Counted from the stretch's first letter, positions 40,259 to 50,227 are shown. The stretch: 51,378 nt of DNA from Prevotella sp. (GCA_017475265.1 JAFVFY010000012.1:1-51378); one strand, 5' to 3'. The notes: generated by a model not told the origin, from the letters alone. Program-made: numbers and translations.

Positions 40259-43200
40259 ATGAAACGCTTTGCGTACATATTAATATTACTGCTGGGCATC
40301 ACTGCTCTTGCCATGCCCCCGCAGGATGATGTTACGCGGTCTGGAGGCAGACCTGCGCAACGTAATCGTACTGTGGGCGGTGGCGATGACACACCCGATG
40401 GCCTTGCACGTGGAGCCCGTCCGGCACGTGGGGCACGTCCGGTGCGTGGTGCTATCCAGGGCGACAGCGCAAAGAACCAACCCAAGGCTCAGCCTAAGGC
40501 TCAGCCGCGGTCGCTGAAGGTGGAGGACGAGACAATCCCCGATTCACTGCTCAACGCCCGCTGGCGCATACAGCCCACTGCCCCCATCCTCTACCACGAC
40601 CTCGACTCTTCGGCCCTTGACCTGCGCATGCCGGAGAACATCAGGCAGGAGGCCGTCTATAATGACTCGCTTAACCTCTACTTCATTGGCTCCATCCTGA
40701 GCGGACAGTCGACGGGAAGCGGAGGGAAAGGACAAGGGTCTTCCTCCACCATTGGCACCAACTATCTCAACGCGCCCATCGTGATGACACCCGAGGAGTA
40801 CATGCTTTGGAGCGAGAAGCAAGCGCGCTCGCTTTATTTTCGCCAGAAAGACCTGGAGAACTTCAAGAGCAAGGGCGAGAACAAGTTCGACTTCACCGAC
40901 CTGCAGTTTGACCTGGGTCCGGCAGAGAAAATCTTCGGCCCCGGCGGCGTGCGCGTAAAAACACAGGGAACGGCTGAGCTGAAGGTGGGTGCCACGCTGA
41001 AGAGCATCGACAACCCCTCGCTGCCCATCAACAACCGTAAGACGACAGCCTTCGACTTCGACGAGAAAATCAACCTGAGTGTCAACGGCAAGGTGGGCGA
41101 CAAGGTGAACATGAACCTGAACTACAACACCGATGCCACCTTCGACTTCGACACAAAGAATATCAAGCTGAAATACGATGGTAAGGAGGACGAGATGATA
41201 AAGCTGGTGGAGGCCGGTAACGTCACCTTCCCTTCTAACAACTCACTTGTACATGGTGCCTCGTCGCTCTTCGGCATCCGCACGGACTGGCAGTTCGGCA
41301 AGCTGAAGCTGCAGACGGTGTTGTCGCAGAAGAAATCGACGTCGAAGAGTGTCTCCAGCAAGGGCGGCACGCAGACCACGCCCTACGAAATCGACGTGGC
41401 CGACTATGAGGAGAACCGCCACTTCTTCCTCTCGCACTTCTTCCGCGAGATGTACGACCGCGCCATGAGCACCCTGCCCAACATCACCACAGGCGTACAG
41501 ATCAACCGCGTGGAGGTGTGGGTGACGAACAAGACGGGCACGACATCGAACTCCAGAAACATCATCGCCTTCTCCGACCTGGGTGAGAACCGCAGGATAA
41601 AGAACACGAAACGGTGGTCGCCCACGGGCATGAACGTGCCGTCGAACCTGGCCAACGACGAATACTCAACGCTCGTTTCGGTCATCGACACCGCCTCGCG
41701 CTCCATGGAGGCCGTCACTGCCGAGCTGGAGTCATGGGACCACTTCGTGGGCGGCGAGGACTATGAGAAACTGTCCAGCTCGCGTCTGCTCAACTCCACG
41801 GAGTACACGGTGAACACGAGTCTGGGCTTCATCTCGCTGAAGACCGGCTTGCAGACCGACCAGGTGCTCGCCGTGGCCTACGAGTACACCTATGGCGGTC
41901 GCACCTACCAGGTGGGTGAGTTTGCCTCCGACATGACGAACACCAACAACTGCCTCTTTGTCAAGGCACTGAAGAACACGTCGAACAATCCTTACCAGGC
42001 CAACTGGGACCTGATGATGAAGAATGTCTACTACCTGGCATCGAGTGTGGAGCAGACAGAATTCCGCATGGACATCAAGTACCAGAGCGACACCACCGGC
42101 ACCTACCTCACCTACCTGCCCGAAGAGTCCCTGAAGAGCGTCACCCTGCTGAAGATGATGGGTCTGGACCGCCTTGACGCGAACATGAAGACTCACTCAA
42201 ACGGACAGTTCGACTTCGTCAGCGGATATACCGTCGCCAATGGACGCATCTTCCTGCCCTCGGCAGAGCCTTTCGGCGACTACCTGCGCAATTACCTGAA
42301 CGAGAAGGGCATGGGACACGTGGCCGATACTTACTGCTTCGACGAGCTATACGACTCCACAAAGACCGTGGCACGGCAGATAGCCGAGAAAGACAAATAC
42401 CTGCTCACGGGACAGTACAAGGGCAACTCGGCCAACGTCATTTCGCTGGGTGCCTACAACGTGCCGCGTGGCTCAGTGGTGGTTACCGCTGGAGGTGTCA
42501 CGCTTACCGAAGGCAGCGACTATAGCGTGGACTATTCTGCCGGTGAGGTGACCATTCTCAACCAGAGCATCCTCGATGCTGGCACTAACGTGCAGGTGTC
42601 GTTGGAAGACAACACCACCTACGGCATGCAACGCAAGACCATGCTGGGACTGAACTGGGAGTATGACTTCAACAAGAACTTCACCCTCGGAGGTACCGTC
42701 ATGCACCTCTCAGAACAAGCCATCACCACGAAAGTGACGATGGGCGAGGAGCCGCTCAACAACACTATTTGGGGCCTGAACGTGAACTGGAAGCAGGACT
42801 CGCAGTGGCTCACTAACGTGCTCGACAAGCTGCCCCTGCTCCACTGCACGCAGCCCTCGTCGCTGACGTTCACCGGCGAGTTTGCTCAGCTCATCGCGGG
42901 CAAGGCCAGCGGCACCCAGGACAACGCCTCCTATATTGATGACTTCGAGAGCGCAAAAGACCTCTACGACGTCAGCGACCCTAAGGCGTGGGTGCTCTCC
43001 AGCGTGCCACCCATGTTCCCCAACTATAACGACAAGACGAATGTCTCCTCAGGCTATGACCGCGCCCGACTTGCGTGGTACACCGTGGACCCCATCTTCA
43101 CCCGCCGCTCGTCGAGCCTCACGCCTGCCCACATCAAGAGCGACTTGGAACAGCTGTCGAACCACTATGTGCGCGAGGTCTACGTGCGCGAGCTATACCC

Positions 43201-46200
43201 CAACCGCGACCAGTCGTCATACAACGGTGCAACCTCCACCCTGCCCGTCCTCAACCTGGCCTACTACCCCAACGAGCGCGGCCCCTACAACTTGACCACA
43301 CGCCTCAACGCAGACGGCTCGCTACAAGACCCCGCATCGAAGTGGGGAGGCATGATGCGCCGTCTGGAGACCACTGACTTCGAGCAGGCCAATATAGAAT
43401 ATGTGGAGTTCTGGATGCTCGACCCCTTTATCTACACCCGCAAAGACGGAACCGCAAGCCGTCACAGCGGCGAACTCTACATCAACCTGGGAGAAATCTC
43501 CGAGGACGTGTTGCGCGACGGCAAGAAGTTCTACGAGAGCGGCATGCCCGTCGACGGTACCAGCAGTTTTGAGACCACACAGTGGGGAAAGATTCCACGC
43601 CAGGCCACGGAGACTTACGCCTTCGCCACCACCAGCGGTTCTCGCGAGCTGCAGGACGTGGGACTCAACGGATTGACCGACGAGGAAGAGCAGACCTTTG
43701 AGGCCTATACCAACTGGCTCAACCAGATAGGCGGCATCGTTACCTCCAACGACAGCATCCTCGAAGCATGGCGCAATGACCCCGCCGGCGATGACTACCA
43801 CTATTACCGAGGCTCTGACTTCGATGCCGAGCAGAAGAGCATCATGGACCGCTACAAGCGCATTAACAACCCGCAGGGCAACTCGCCTTCCAGCGATAAC
43901 CAGACAGAGACCTACGACACCTCCTACAAGACCGGCCCCGACGTGGAGGATATCAATCAGGACTACACGCTCAACGAGTATGAGCGTTACTATCAGTATC
44001 GCATACCTATCAGCGACCAAGAGCTCCAGGACTACAATCGGGGACAGAAGAGCGACAAGTCGTACATCGTTGACCACCGCGACTACAACGCCAAGCTGCG
44101 CAACGGTGACTCGTGCACCGTGCGTTGGTACCAGTACCGCATACCGCTTGCCAAGTATGACTCGAAGCACGGCAGCATCAACGACTTCACCTCCATCCGT
44201 TTCATGCGTATGTTCCTCACCGGCTTCGAAGAGGACATCGTGCTGCGCTTCGGTGCACTCGACCTCGTGCGCGGCACTTGGCGACAGTACAAGCAGAGCC
44301 TGCAGACAGGTGCCAGCGCAGAGACGGGTGTGCTGGAGATGAGTGCTGTCAACGTGGAGGAGAACACCGAGCGCCAGCCCGTGGCTTACGTCTTGCCACC
44401 AGGCATCACCCGCGTCAGCGACCCCAACCAGCCACAGCTCACCGAGGAGAACGAACAAGCACTCTGCCTTATCGTGAAGAACCTCAGCCAGAACGAGTCG
44501 AAGGCCGTCTACAAGAATACCAACCTGAACCTGCGGCAGTACAACCACCTGCAGATGTTCGTACACGCCAACCACCTCGTGCCCAACAGCACCCAGCTCG
44601 AGGACAACCAACTGGCAGTGTTCATCCGCCTGGGTAGCGACTACAAGGGCAACTACTACGAATACCTCATCCCCCTGAAGCTCACCCCCGAGGGACGCTA
44701 CCGCTGGGGCGTGCCCTCAGACCGCATCCTCGTCTGGCCAGAGGAGAACATGATTGATATAGACCTCAACATCTTCACCGAACTGAAGAGGAAGCGCAAC
44801 CTGGCACGTGGCGAAGGTTTGGCTAGCTACACCTCGCTCTACACCGACTACGACCCCAACAAGCCGAACAACAAGATAGGCATCATGGGTAACCCCTCGT
44901 TAGGAGAGGTCAAGACCATGATTATCGGCGTGCGTAACCTCAGCAACACGCTCAAGAGCGGCGAGATATGGGTAAACGAGCTGCGACTGCAAGACCCCGT
45001 CATAGATGGTGGTTGGGCAGCATCAGGAGCCATGGCCCTCAAGCTGAGCGACATCGGAACCATCAATGTCAGTGGACGGTACATGACCGACGGCTTCGGT
45101 GGATTGGAGGAGACCGTGCTGCAGCGCTCCACCGAGACGCAGAAGTCCTACGCCATTACGGCAAATGTCGAGTTGGGTAAGTTCTTCCCCGATAAGGCGA
45201 AGGTCAGTGCACCACTCTATTACTCGTACAGCAAGGATATCGTCAGCCCGAAGTACAACCCGCTCGACACCGATATGGAGCTTGACAATGCCCTGGATGC
45301 CGCCCTCAACAAGCAGGAGCACGACAGCATAGAGTCTATTGCCGTCACCAAGCGCATTAACAGCAACTTCTCGCTCTCCAACATGCGCGTGGACATCAAG
45401 AACAAGAAGTTCCCGCTGCCTATAGACCCTGCGAACTTCTCTATCTCCTACGCCCACTCCCACTCGCAAAACACGGGAAAGACCACCGTCTACGACAAAC
45501 GCGATGACTGGAGGGCTGTACTCAACTATGCCTATTCGCCGGTCTACAAGACCTGGGAACCGTTCAATAAGTCGAAGAAGTCAAAGGACACCCAGAAAAC
45601 CCAAAAAACCCAGAAAACCCAGCAGACCCAGAAAACCCAATCTTCCAATAGTAAGTGGTCACAGTTCACACAGGCCTTCGGCATCAACTATCTGCCACAG
45701 AACCTCTCCATCAACAGCGAGTGGCACCGCTCTTACTCGGAGCTGCAGGAGCGTGACCTGCAGAACACGGAGAACCCGTCACTGCCCCTGACCTTCTCCG
45801 AGCAGTTCCTCTGGAACCGTGAGCTCTCCCTGCGTTGGGACCTCACCAAGAACCTGCACATGAACTTCTCGTCGGCTACACGAGCAGAGATTGAGGAACC
45901 CTATACACCCGTGAACAAAGACCTCTACCCCGATGCCTATGAGGCTTGGAAAGACTCCGTGTGGACCAGTCTCAAACACTGGGGAACGCCGCTCGACTAC
46001 CACCAGAACTTCTCTGCCAGCTATCAGCCCCCACTCGATAAGATTCCCATCTTCGACTGGATCAAGGCCGATGCCAAGTATACCTCCTCCTATTCCTGGC
46101 AGCGAGGCACAGAGCTTGATGACGGTACTTCGCTTGGTAACACCATCGCCAACAACCGTAGCGTTGACATCAATGGTACTATCAACCTCGAAACGCTCTA

Positions 46201-48322
46201 TAACCACATCCCCTTCCTGAAGAAGACCAACGAGCGGTTCAAGCAGAACAAGAAGAAGGACGACAAAAAGACGGAAAAGAAGCCCAAGCAGTCAAAGAAG
46301 GAAAAGGACGCTGAAAGAGGGGAAGAAGGAGGGAATGACAAAAAGGCATCCGCCGACAAGGCCAAGCAAAAGGAAAAGGATGAGCTGCCAAAGAACAAGA
46401 ACACCTTCCAGAAGGAGATAACGCTCTACCCTGACTCCACGATAGAAATACAGCATGGCAAGAAGTCGAAGAGACTCCTCATTTCGGCCAAGAACAAGGA
46501 TGGAAAACAGGTCAAGGTGAAGTGGAAAACCGTTGACGAGAACAAGATTAAGGTATGGCTTCCCAAGGAGAAAACAAAGAAGGAGAAGAAACAGAAAGAC
46601 AAAGGCAAAACTGCCCTTCCCGACTCGCTTCAGGCTGTCAACGACTCGCTGCTGGCTGCCACTGATTCCTTGTTGCAGCCCAAAGACTCCTTGCTCGCAA
46701 AGAATCAAATGCCGAAAAAGGTAAAAGGCAAAATATCAACACCCGACTCTGAACTCTCAACTCTCAACTCACCCCTCGAACTCAAGCTCTCCGTCACCCC
46801 GAAAGCACCACTTGAGGACAAGCTGTGGTACAACATCGCCCAGCAGACAGCACGCTTCCTGATGATGGTACGCAACGTCAATGTCACCTACCGCAACCAG
46901 CGCAGCATGGCACTACCGGGATTCATGCCTAACATAGGCGACATGTTCGGACAGCGCACGGGAGGTGTCATGGCGCCCGGACTAGGCTTTGCCTTCGGAC
47001 TCACTGGCGACGAATACATCGACAAGGCACAGAGAAACGGATGGCTCCTCGGTTACAATCCAGAGGACAGCACCACCACGCGCAACACCTCGGCCGCCAC
47101 CACCTCGGCCACCGAGGACCTGCAGATACGCGCCACCCTCGAACCCCTTCGTGACCTCAAGATCGACCTCAACGCATCGCGTACTACTAACCAGACACGC
47201 TCCGTGCAGTTCATGTACGAAGGATCGCCCACCACCTACGGCGGCACCTTCACCATGACCACCATTTCCATAGGCAGTGCCCTTGAAGGCATGGGCGATG
47301 CCAACAACGGCTACCAGTCGAACACCTTCGACCGCTTCTGCGCCAGCATCGAAGGCTACCGAGACCGCGTGCAGGCACAATATCCATCGGGAGAACGGGC
47401 ACAGAGCAACTCTCAACCCTCAACCCTCAACCCTGTAGACCCCTATTCCGCTGACGTGCTCATACCGGCCTTCCTCAACACATACACCCTTAGCGGAGGT
47501 TCCTCGCTCAACATCTTCCCGGCACTCTCACGAATCCTCCCCAACTGGACCTTCAAATACTCCGGACTGGCAAAACTGCCGTGGATACAAGACCACTTCA
47601 AGAGCGTCAATATCAATCACTCTTACAAGAGCGTTTACGCCGTAGGCTCTTACGCTAGCTACAGCTCATGGGTGGCCTTCAATGGCGACCTCGGCTACAT
47701 ACAGGCTGCCGACGGCTCCTATACACCATCTTCCCGCTACAACATCTCCACCGTAAGCATCACCGAGTCCTTCTCACCGTTGCTTGGACTCGATGTCACC
47801 TTCAACAACAACCTCACCGCCAAGGTAGAATATAAGACCACACGCGGACTGAACCTCTCCATGACCAGCGTGCAAATCAACGAAGCCCTCAGCAAAGACT
47901 GGGTCATCGGGCTGGGCTACAAAATCAACGACTTTAACATCTTCGGGTCTGGCAGCAACCGGGAGGCGAAGGGCAACAAGAAAGGCAAGAAAGGCAACAA
48001 TGACCAGCAGGATGCTCAGAAAACCCAGAAAACCCAAAAGACCCAGAAAGGCCAGGTCAACCACGACCTGAACATGCGTGTTGACTTCTCCCTACGCAAG
48101 CAGGCCGCCATCACCCGCGACATCCGCACAGGTGTCTCCTCCGCCAGCAGTGGCAACTCTGCACTCAAAATCTCGCTCCGTGCCGACTACACCCTTTCCC
48201 GGTATCTCACACTGACCGCCTACTACGACCGGCAGACCAACACACCGCTCCTCTCATCGAGCAGCTATCCCACCACTACCCACGACTTCGGATTCTCCAT
48301 GCGCTTCTCCCTGACGAGGTAA
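40259..48322 (+). CDS. sprA: SprA/Sov, outer-membrane translocon of the type IX secretion system
   Basis: This 2687-residue giant barrel protein is the channel through which T9SS substrates leave the cell. Seen: a signal peptide (MKRFAYILILLLGITALAMP); a proline/arginine-rich segment; the SprA N-terminal motifs APIVMTPEEYMLWSEKQARS with FDFTDLQFDLGPAEKIFGPG and VKTQGTAELKVGATLKSIDN; two halves with EYVEFWMLDPFIY-type and ELRLQDPVIDGGWAASGAM motifs; and a C-terminal strand (TTHDFGFSMRFSLTR). It is longer than Flavobacterium SprA (about 2400 residues). The excess includes Lys-rich stretches (46205-46600), 9-base tandem repeats encoding TQK units (45591-45641, 48013-48060) and two CTCAACT arrays. 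Its substrate with a sorting tail is encoded at 36487. Confidence 0.95.
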   Translation: MKRFAYILILLLGITALAMPPQDDVTRSGGRPAQRNRTVGGGDDTPDGLARGARPARGARPVRGAIQGDSAKNQPKAQPKAQPRSLKVEDETIPDSLLNARWRIQPTAPILYHDLDSSALDLRMPENIRQEAVYNDSLNLYFIGSILSGQSTGSGGKGQGSSSTIGTNYLNAPIVMTPEEYMLWSEKQARSLYFRQKDLENFKSKGENKFDFTDLQFDLGPAEKIFGPGGVRVKTQGTAELKVGATLKSIDNPSLPINNRKTTAFDFDEKINLSVNGKVGDKVNMNLNYNTDATFDFDTKNIKLKYDGKEDEMIKLVEAGNVTFPSNNSLVHGASSLFGIRTDWQFGKLKLQTVLSQKKSTSKSVSSKGGTQTTPYEIDVADYEENRHFFLSHFFREMYDRAMSTLPNITTGVQINRVEVWVTNKTGTTSNSRNIIAFSDLGENRRIKNTKRWSPTGMNVPSNLANDEYSTLVSVIDTASRSMEAVTAELESWDHFVGGEDYEKLSSSRLLNSTEYTVNTSLGFISLKTGLQTDQVLAVAYEYTYGGRTYQVGEFASDMTNTNNCLFVKALKNTSNNPYQANWDLMMKNVYYLASSVEQTEFRMDIKYQSDTTGTYLTYLPEESLKSVTLLKMMGLDRLDANMKTHSNGQFDFVSGYTVANGRIFLPSAEPFGDYLRNYLNEKGMGHVADTYCFDELYDSTKTVARQIAEKDKYLLTGQYKGNSANVISLGAYNVPRGSVVVTAGGVTLTEGSDYSVDYSAGEVTILNQSILDAGTNVQVSLEDNTTYGMQRKTMLGLNWEYDFNKNFTLGGTVMHLSEQAITTKVTMGEEPLNNTIWGLNVNWKQDSQWLTNVLDKLPLLHCTQPSSLTFTGEFAQLIAGKASGTQDNASYIDDFESAKDLYDVSDPKAWVLSSVPPMFPNYNDKTNVSSGYDRARLAWYTVDPIFTRRSSSLTPAHIKSDLEQLSNHYVREVYVRELYPNRDQSSYNGATSTLPVLNLAYYPNERGPYNLTTRLNADGSLQDPASKWGGMMRRLETTDFEQANIEYVEFWMLDPFIYTRKDGTASRHSGELYINLGEISEDVLRDGKKFYESGMPVDGTSSFETTQWGKIPRQATETYAFATTSGSRELQDVGLNGLTDEEEQTFEAYTNWLNQIGGIVTSNDSILEAWRNDPAGDDYHYYRGSDFDAEQKSIMDRYKRINNPQGNSPSSDNQTETYDTSYKTGPDVEDINQDYTLNEYERYYQYRIPISDQELQDYNRGQKSDKSYIVDHRDYNAKLRNGDSCTVRWYQYRIPLAKYDSKHGSINDFTSIRFMRMFLTGFEEDIVLRFGALDLVRGTWRQYKQSLQTGASAETGVLEMSAVNVEENTERQPVAYVLPPGITRVSDPNQPQLTEENEQALCLIVKNLSQNESKAVYKNTNLNLRQYNHLQMFVHANHLVPNSTQLEDNQLAVFIRLGSDYKGNYYEYLIPLKLTPEGRYRWGVPSDRILVWPEENMIDIDLNIFTELKRKRNLARGEGLASYTSLYTDYDPNKPNNKIGIMGNPSLGEVKTMIIGVRNLSNTLKSGEIWVNELRLQDPVIDGGWAASGAMALKLSDIGTINVSGRYMTDGFGGLEETVLQRSTETQKSYAITANVELGKFFPDKAKVSAPLYYSYSKDIVSPKYNPLDTDMELDNALDAALNKQEHDSIESIAVTKRINSNFSLSNMRVDIKNKKFPLPIDPANFSISYAHSHSQNTGKTTVYDKRDDWRAVLNYAYSPVYKTWEPFNKSKKSKDTQKTQKTQKTQQTQKTQSSNSKWSQFTQAFGINYLPQNLSINSEWHRSYSELQERDLQNTENPSLPLTFSEQFLWNRELSLRWDLTKNLHMNFSSATRAEIEEPYTPVNKDLYPDAYEAWKDSVWTSLKHWGTPLDYHQNFSASYQPPLDKIPIFDWIKADAKYTSSYSWQRGTELDDGTSLGNTIANNRSVDINGTINLETLYNHIPFLKKTNERFKQNKKKDDKKTEKKPKQSKKEKDAERGEEGGNDKKASADKAKQKEKDELPKNKNTFQKEITLYPDSTIEIQHGKKSKRLLISAKNKDGKQVKVKWKTVDENKIKVWLPKEKTKKEKKQKDKGKTALPDSLQAVNDSLLAATDSLLQPKDSLLAKNQMPKKVKGKISTPDSELSTLNSPLELKLSVTPKAPLEDKLWYNIAQQTARFLMMVRNVNVTYRNQRSMALPGFMPNIGDMFGQRTGGVMAPGLGFAFGLTGDEYIDKAQRNGWLLGYNPEDSTTTRNTSAATTSATEDLQIRATLEPLRDLKIDLNASRTTNQTRSVQFMYEGSPTTYGGTFTMTTISIGSALEGMGDANNGYQSNTFDRFCASIEGYRDRVQAQYPSGERAQSNSQPSTLNPVDPYSADVLIPAFLNTYTLSGGSSLNIFPALSRILPNWTFKYSGLAKLPWIQDHFKSVNINHSYKSVYAVGSYASYSSWVAFNGDLGYIQAADGSYTPSSRYNISTVSITESFSPLLGLDVTFNNNLTAKVEYKTTRGLNLSMTSVQINEALSKDWVIGLGYKINDFNIFGSGSNREAKGNKKGKKGNNDQQDAQKTQKTQKTQKGQVNHDLNMRVDFSLRKQAAITRDIRTGVSSASSGNSALKISLRADYTLSRYLTLTAYYDRQTNTPLLSSSSYPTTTHDFGFSMRFSLTR
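45591..45641 (+). repeat. 9-base tandem repeat in sprA (TQK units)
   Basis: About five ACCCAGAAA-type units encode TQKTQKTQKTQQTQKTQ. The period is a multiple of three, so copy changes keep the frame. Confidence 0.9.
46751..46770 (+). repeat. CTCAACT array in frame in sprA
   Basis: Nearly three units, encoding ELSTLNS in a linker after the Lys-rich segment. Confidence 0.75.
47406..47433 (+). repeat. CAACCCT heptamers in frame in sprA
   Basis: CAACTCT followed by three CAACCCT units, encoding NSQPSTLNP. Confidence 0.85.
48013..48060 (+). repeat. Second 9-base tandem repeat in sprA
   Basis: The units are the same type as 45591-45641 (AAACCCAGA), encoding AQKTQKTQKTQKGQ. They sit in a predicted loop between late barrel strands. 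Confidence 0.88.
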
Positions 48323-48388
48323 GACCTTGCACAAAAGTGCCCAAGAAGACAAAGGAGCACCAGTGCAAGATTGAAAGGCTTAAGATGA

Positions 48389-50152
48389 ATGAACCATAAC
48401 CGCTTTCCGCTTTTGTACATGGGTTCGGACATACATAAAGTAAGTCCCTACAATGGACATCAACCAACTTCTGCTACTGACCTGGGATTTGCAATCCCAG
48501 CCCTGCGAGTATTGGGGTTTGCAATCCCCCTTCTCCTTCTGCTGCTCACGGCCTGTGACCCTGGACGCCACGAGCGCATGCAGCAGGAGCTTGCCGCCCT
48601 GCAGGCCTTGAACCAGGCCGACAGCGTACTCACTAATGACTCCCTTGCCCAGGCTCTCGCTGACTACTTCGACCATCACGGTACGCCTAACGAGCAGATG
48701 GAGGCTCACTATCTCCTCGGCCGCACCTACGCCGACCGTGGCGAGGCTCCCGCAGCCCTCGCCGCCTACCACGATGCCATAGACCGTGCAGACACCACAG
48801 CCGTAGACTGTAACTTTAGGCAGCTTTCCAAGGTCTATGGGCAGATGGGAGAGTTGTTCTATTGGCAGGATCTCCTGCGTAATGCTTTGCAGGCATACGA
48901 TATGGGTTACTGGAACGCGATGAAAAGCAGGGACACATTGCTGGCTTTGGTATATTTTGAACAGAAAGGCAAGTGCTATTACGACCTGGGAAGAAAAGAC
49001 AGTGCAAAGATTGCCATTCAGAGGGTACATAGGCAGTACTTGCAATATGGTGACACATTGTCCGCCAGCACCGTTGCCGGGCCACTCATCTATCTGTCTG
49101 TTGAGGAAAATGATTTCAGCAAAGCTGCCGAGTATATCAGTCTATATGGCCAACATTCCATTGCAGCAAAGGACTCTCTTCGCTACCGAGAGCTATGGGG
49201 ACTGTTCAAGATACATACGGGATTCTATCACCTAAGACTTCACCATCTTGATTCTGCAGTATGTAATTTCCGCAATGGGCTTGCTCTTGCCCAAAACCCC
49301 TATAACCGCTTCCTGGCCTACAAATGGCTTTATGAAGCATACAAGGAGCTGGACATGACCGACTCCATTGCCAAATATGCAGAGAAAAGCGTTAGGGCCA
49401 AGGACAGCACTGCCAACACCCATATTGCCGACCAGATGCAGCGCGTGCAGGCACTGTACAACTACGACAGGTTCAGGCAGGAGGCCGACAGGCTCTCCAT
49501 AGAAGCCGGCGAGGCCAGACAGAAAATCACCTTCCTGTCGTTTCTGCTCGCTGCAATTGTTGCTGTAGTGATTGCCACCATTGCCGTTATCGTCATCCGC
49601 CGTCACCGAAAGCGGGCCAGGAAGCTGAAACTGCGGATAAGATACACGGCTGACACCCTGCTTGTCAGGACTTTCCATGAGGAGCTGAGGAGAAGTGCCA
49701 GGCAGTCAGGTCAGGAAGCGGCCATAGCAGAGAAAATCCATTTTCTTGAGGATAGCCTCTCTAAGCAGCCAAAGAGCCTGGGGGCCGAAGCCCTAACGGA
49801 GTCATTCCAGGAATGTGATGTCGTAGAGATGATAAGGAAATACGGACGGGAGGGCAGACCGTTGCCAGACTCCTGCTGGATCAGCCTGCGGCAGGCCATC
49901 AATGTCTATGCCCCCTCCTTCATGTACGCCCTGGCAGGGATGAACGCCACCCTTGACCTTTCCGACACGCAGGTATGCCAGCTCGCCATCATCCGCAACA
50001 TGCCCCAGAAGGCCAAGGCCGCCGTGATGGGACTGGAATATCATGCCGCAGCCATGAAGCGCAAGAGGCTCTTCAAGGCCCTCTTCGGCAGGGAGAGTTC
50101 AGCTAAGAATCTGGAAGCGTCTCTCCAGAAAATAGCCTTCGGCATCACCTGA
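48389..50152 (+). CDS. TPR membrane regulator, inverted paralogue of the gene at 38318
   Basis: The 587-residue protein begins 66 bases after sprA. The N-terminus is odd: about 40 residues (including LGFAIPALRVLGFAIP, encoded by a family D repeat) precede the lipobox LLLLTACDPG. Then come TPR repeats (DSVLTNDSLAQALADYF, MEAHYLLGRTYADRGEAPAA), one membrane segment (about 385-407; LLAAIVAVVIATIAVIVI), a basic juxtamembrane stretch and a helical C-terminus (ATLDLSDTQVCQLAIIRNM) that may bind DNA. The first 100 mature residues are close to identical to the 38318 protein; the rest diverges. Small secreted proteins follow downstream. The true start is uncertain because of the repeat insertion. Confidence 0.78.
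   Translation: MNHNRFPLLYMGSDIHKVSPYNGHQPTSATDLGFAIPALRVLGFAIPLLLLLLTACDPGRHERMQQELAALQALNQADSVLTNDSLAQALADYFDHHGTPNEQMEAHYLLGRTYADRGEAPAALAAYHDAIDRADTTAVDCNFRQLSKVYGQMGELFYWQDLLRNALQAYDMGYWNAMKSRDTLLALVYFEQKGKCYYDLGRKDSAKIAIQRVHRQYLQYGDTLSASTVAGPLIYLSVEENDFSKAAEYISLYGQHSIAAKDSLRYRELWGLFKIHTGFYHLRLHHLDSAVCNFRNGLALAQNPYNRFLAYKWLYEAYKELDMTDSIAKYAEKSVRAKDSTANTHIADQMQRVQALYNYDRFRQEADRLSIEAGEARQKITFLSFLLAAIVAVVIATIAVIVIRRHRKRARKLKLRIRYTADTLLVRTFHEELRRSARQSGQEAAIAEKIHFLEDSLSKQPKSLGAEALTESFQECDVVEMIRKYGREGRPLPDSCWISLRQAINVYAPSFMYALAGMNATLDLSDTQVCQLAIIRNMPQKAKAAVMGLEYHAAAMKRKRLFKALFGRESSAKNLEASLQKIAFGIT
48484..48529 (+). repeat. Family D palindrome pair in a signal peptide
   Basis: GGGATTTGCAATCCC (48484-48498) and GGGGTTTGCAATCCCC (48514-48529) flank AGCCCTGCGAGTATT. 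The arrangement is the same as 33374-33418. It is translated as LGFAIPALRVLGFAIP. Confidence 0.88.
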
Positions 50153-50159
50153 GACACCC

Positions 50160-50224
50160 TTTTGTTACATTTGTTACATCGGTTTCCTGCCCATACGCTG
50201 TTTTGTTACATTTGTTACATCGGT
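50160..50224 (+). promoter_or_regulatory. Direct repeats of TTTGTTACA upstream of the small secreted gene
   Basis: A 24-base unit (TTTTGTTACATTTGTTACAT then CGGT) occurs at 50160-50183 and 50201-50224. Each holds two TTTGTTACA motifs, and the second unit ends just before the -33 box at 50228. These are likely activator sites, possibly for the TPR regulator upstream. Confidence 0.7.
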
Positions 50225-50227
50225 AAA

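Noticed and set aside
43322-44611. Minus-strand open frame of 429 codons
   Set aside because: It overlaps sprA throughout and has no recognisable domain; a shadow of GC-rich coding sequence.
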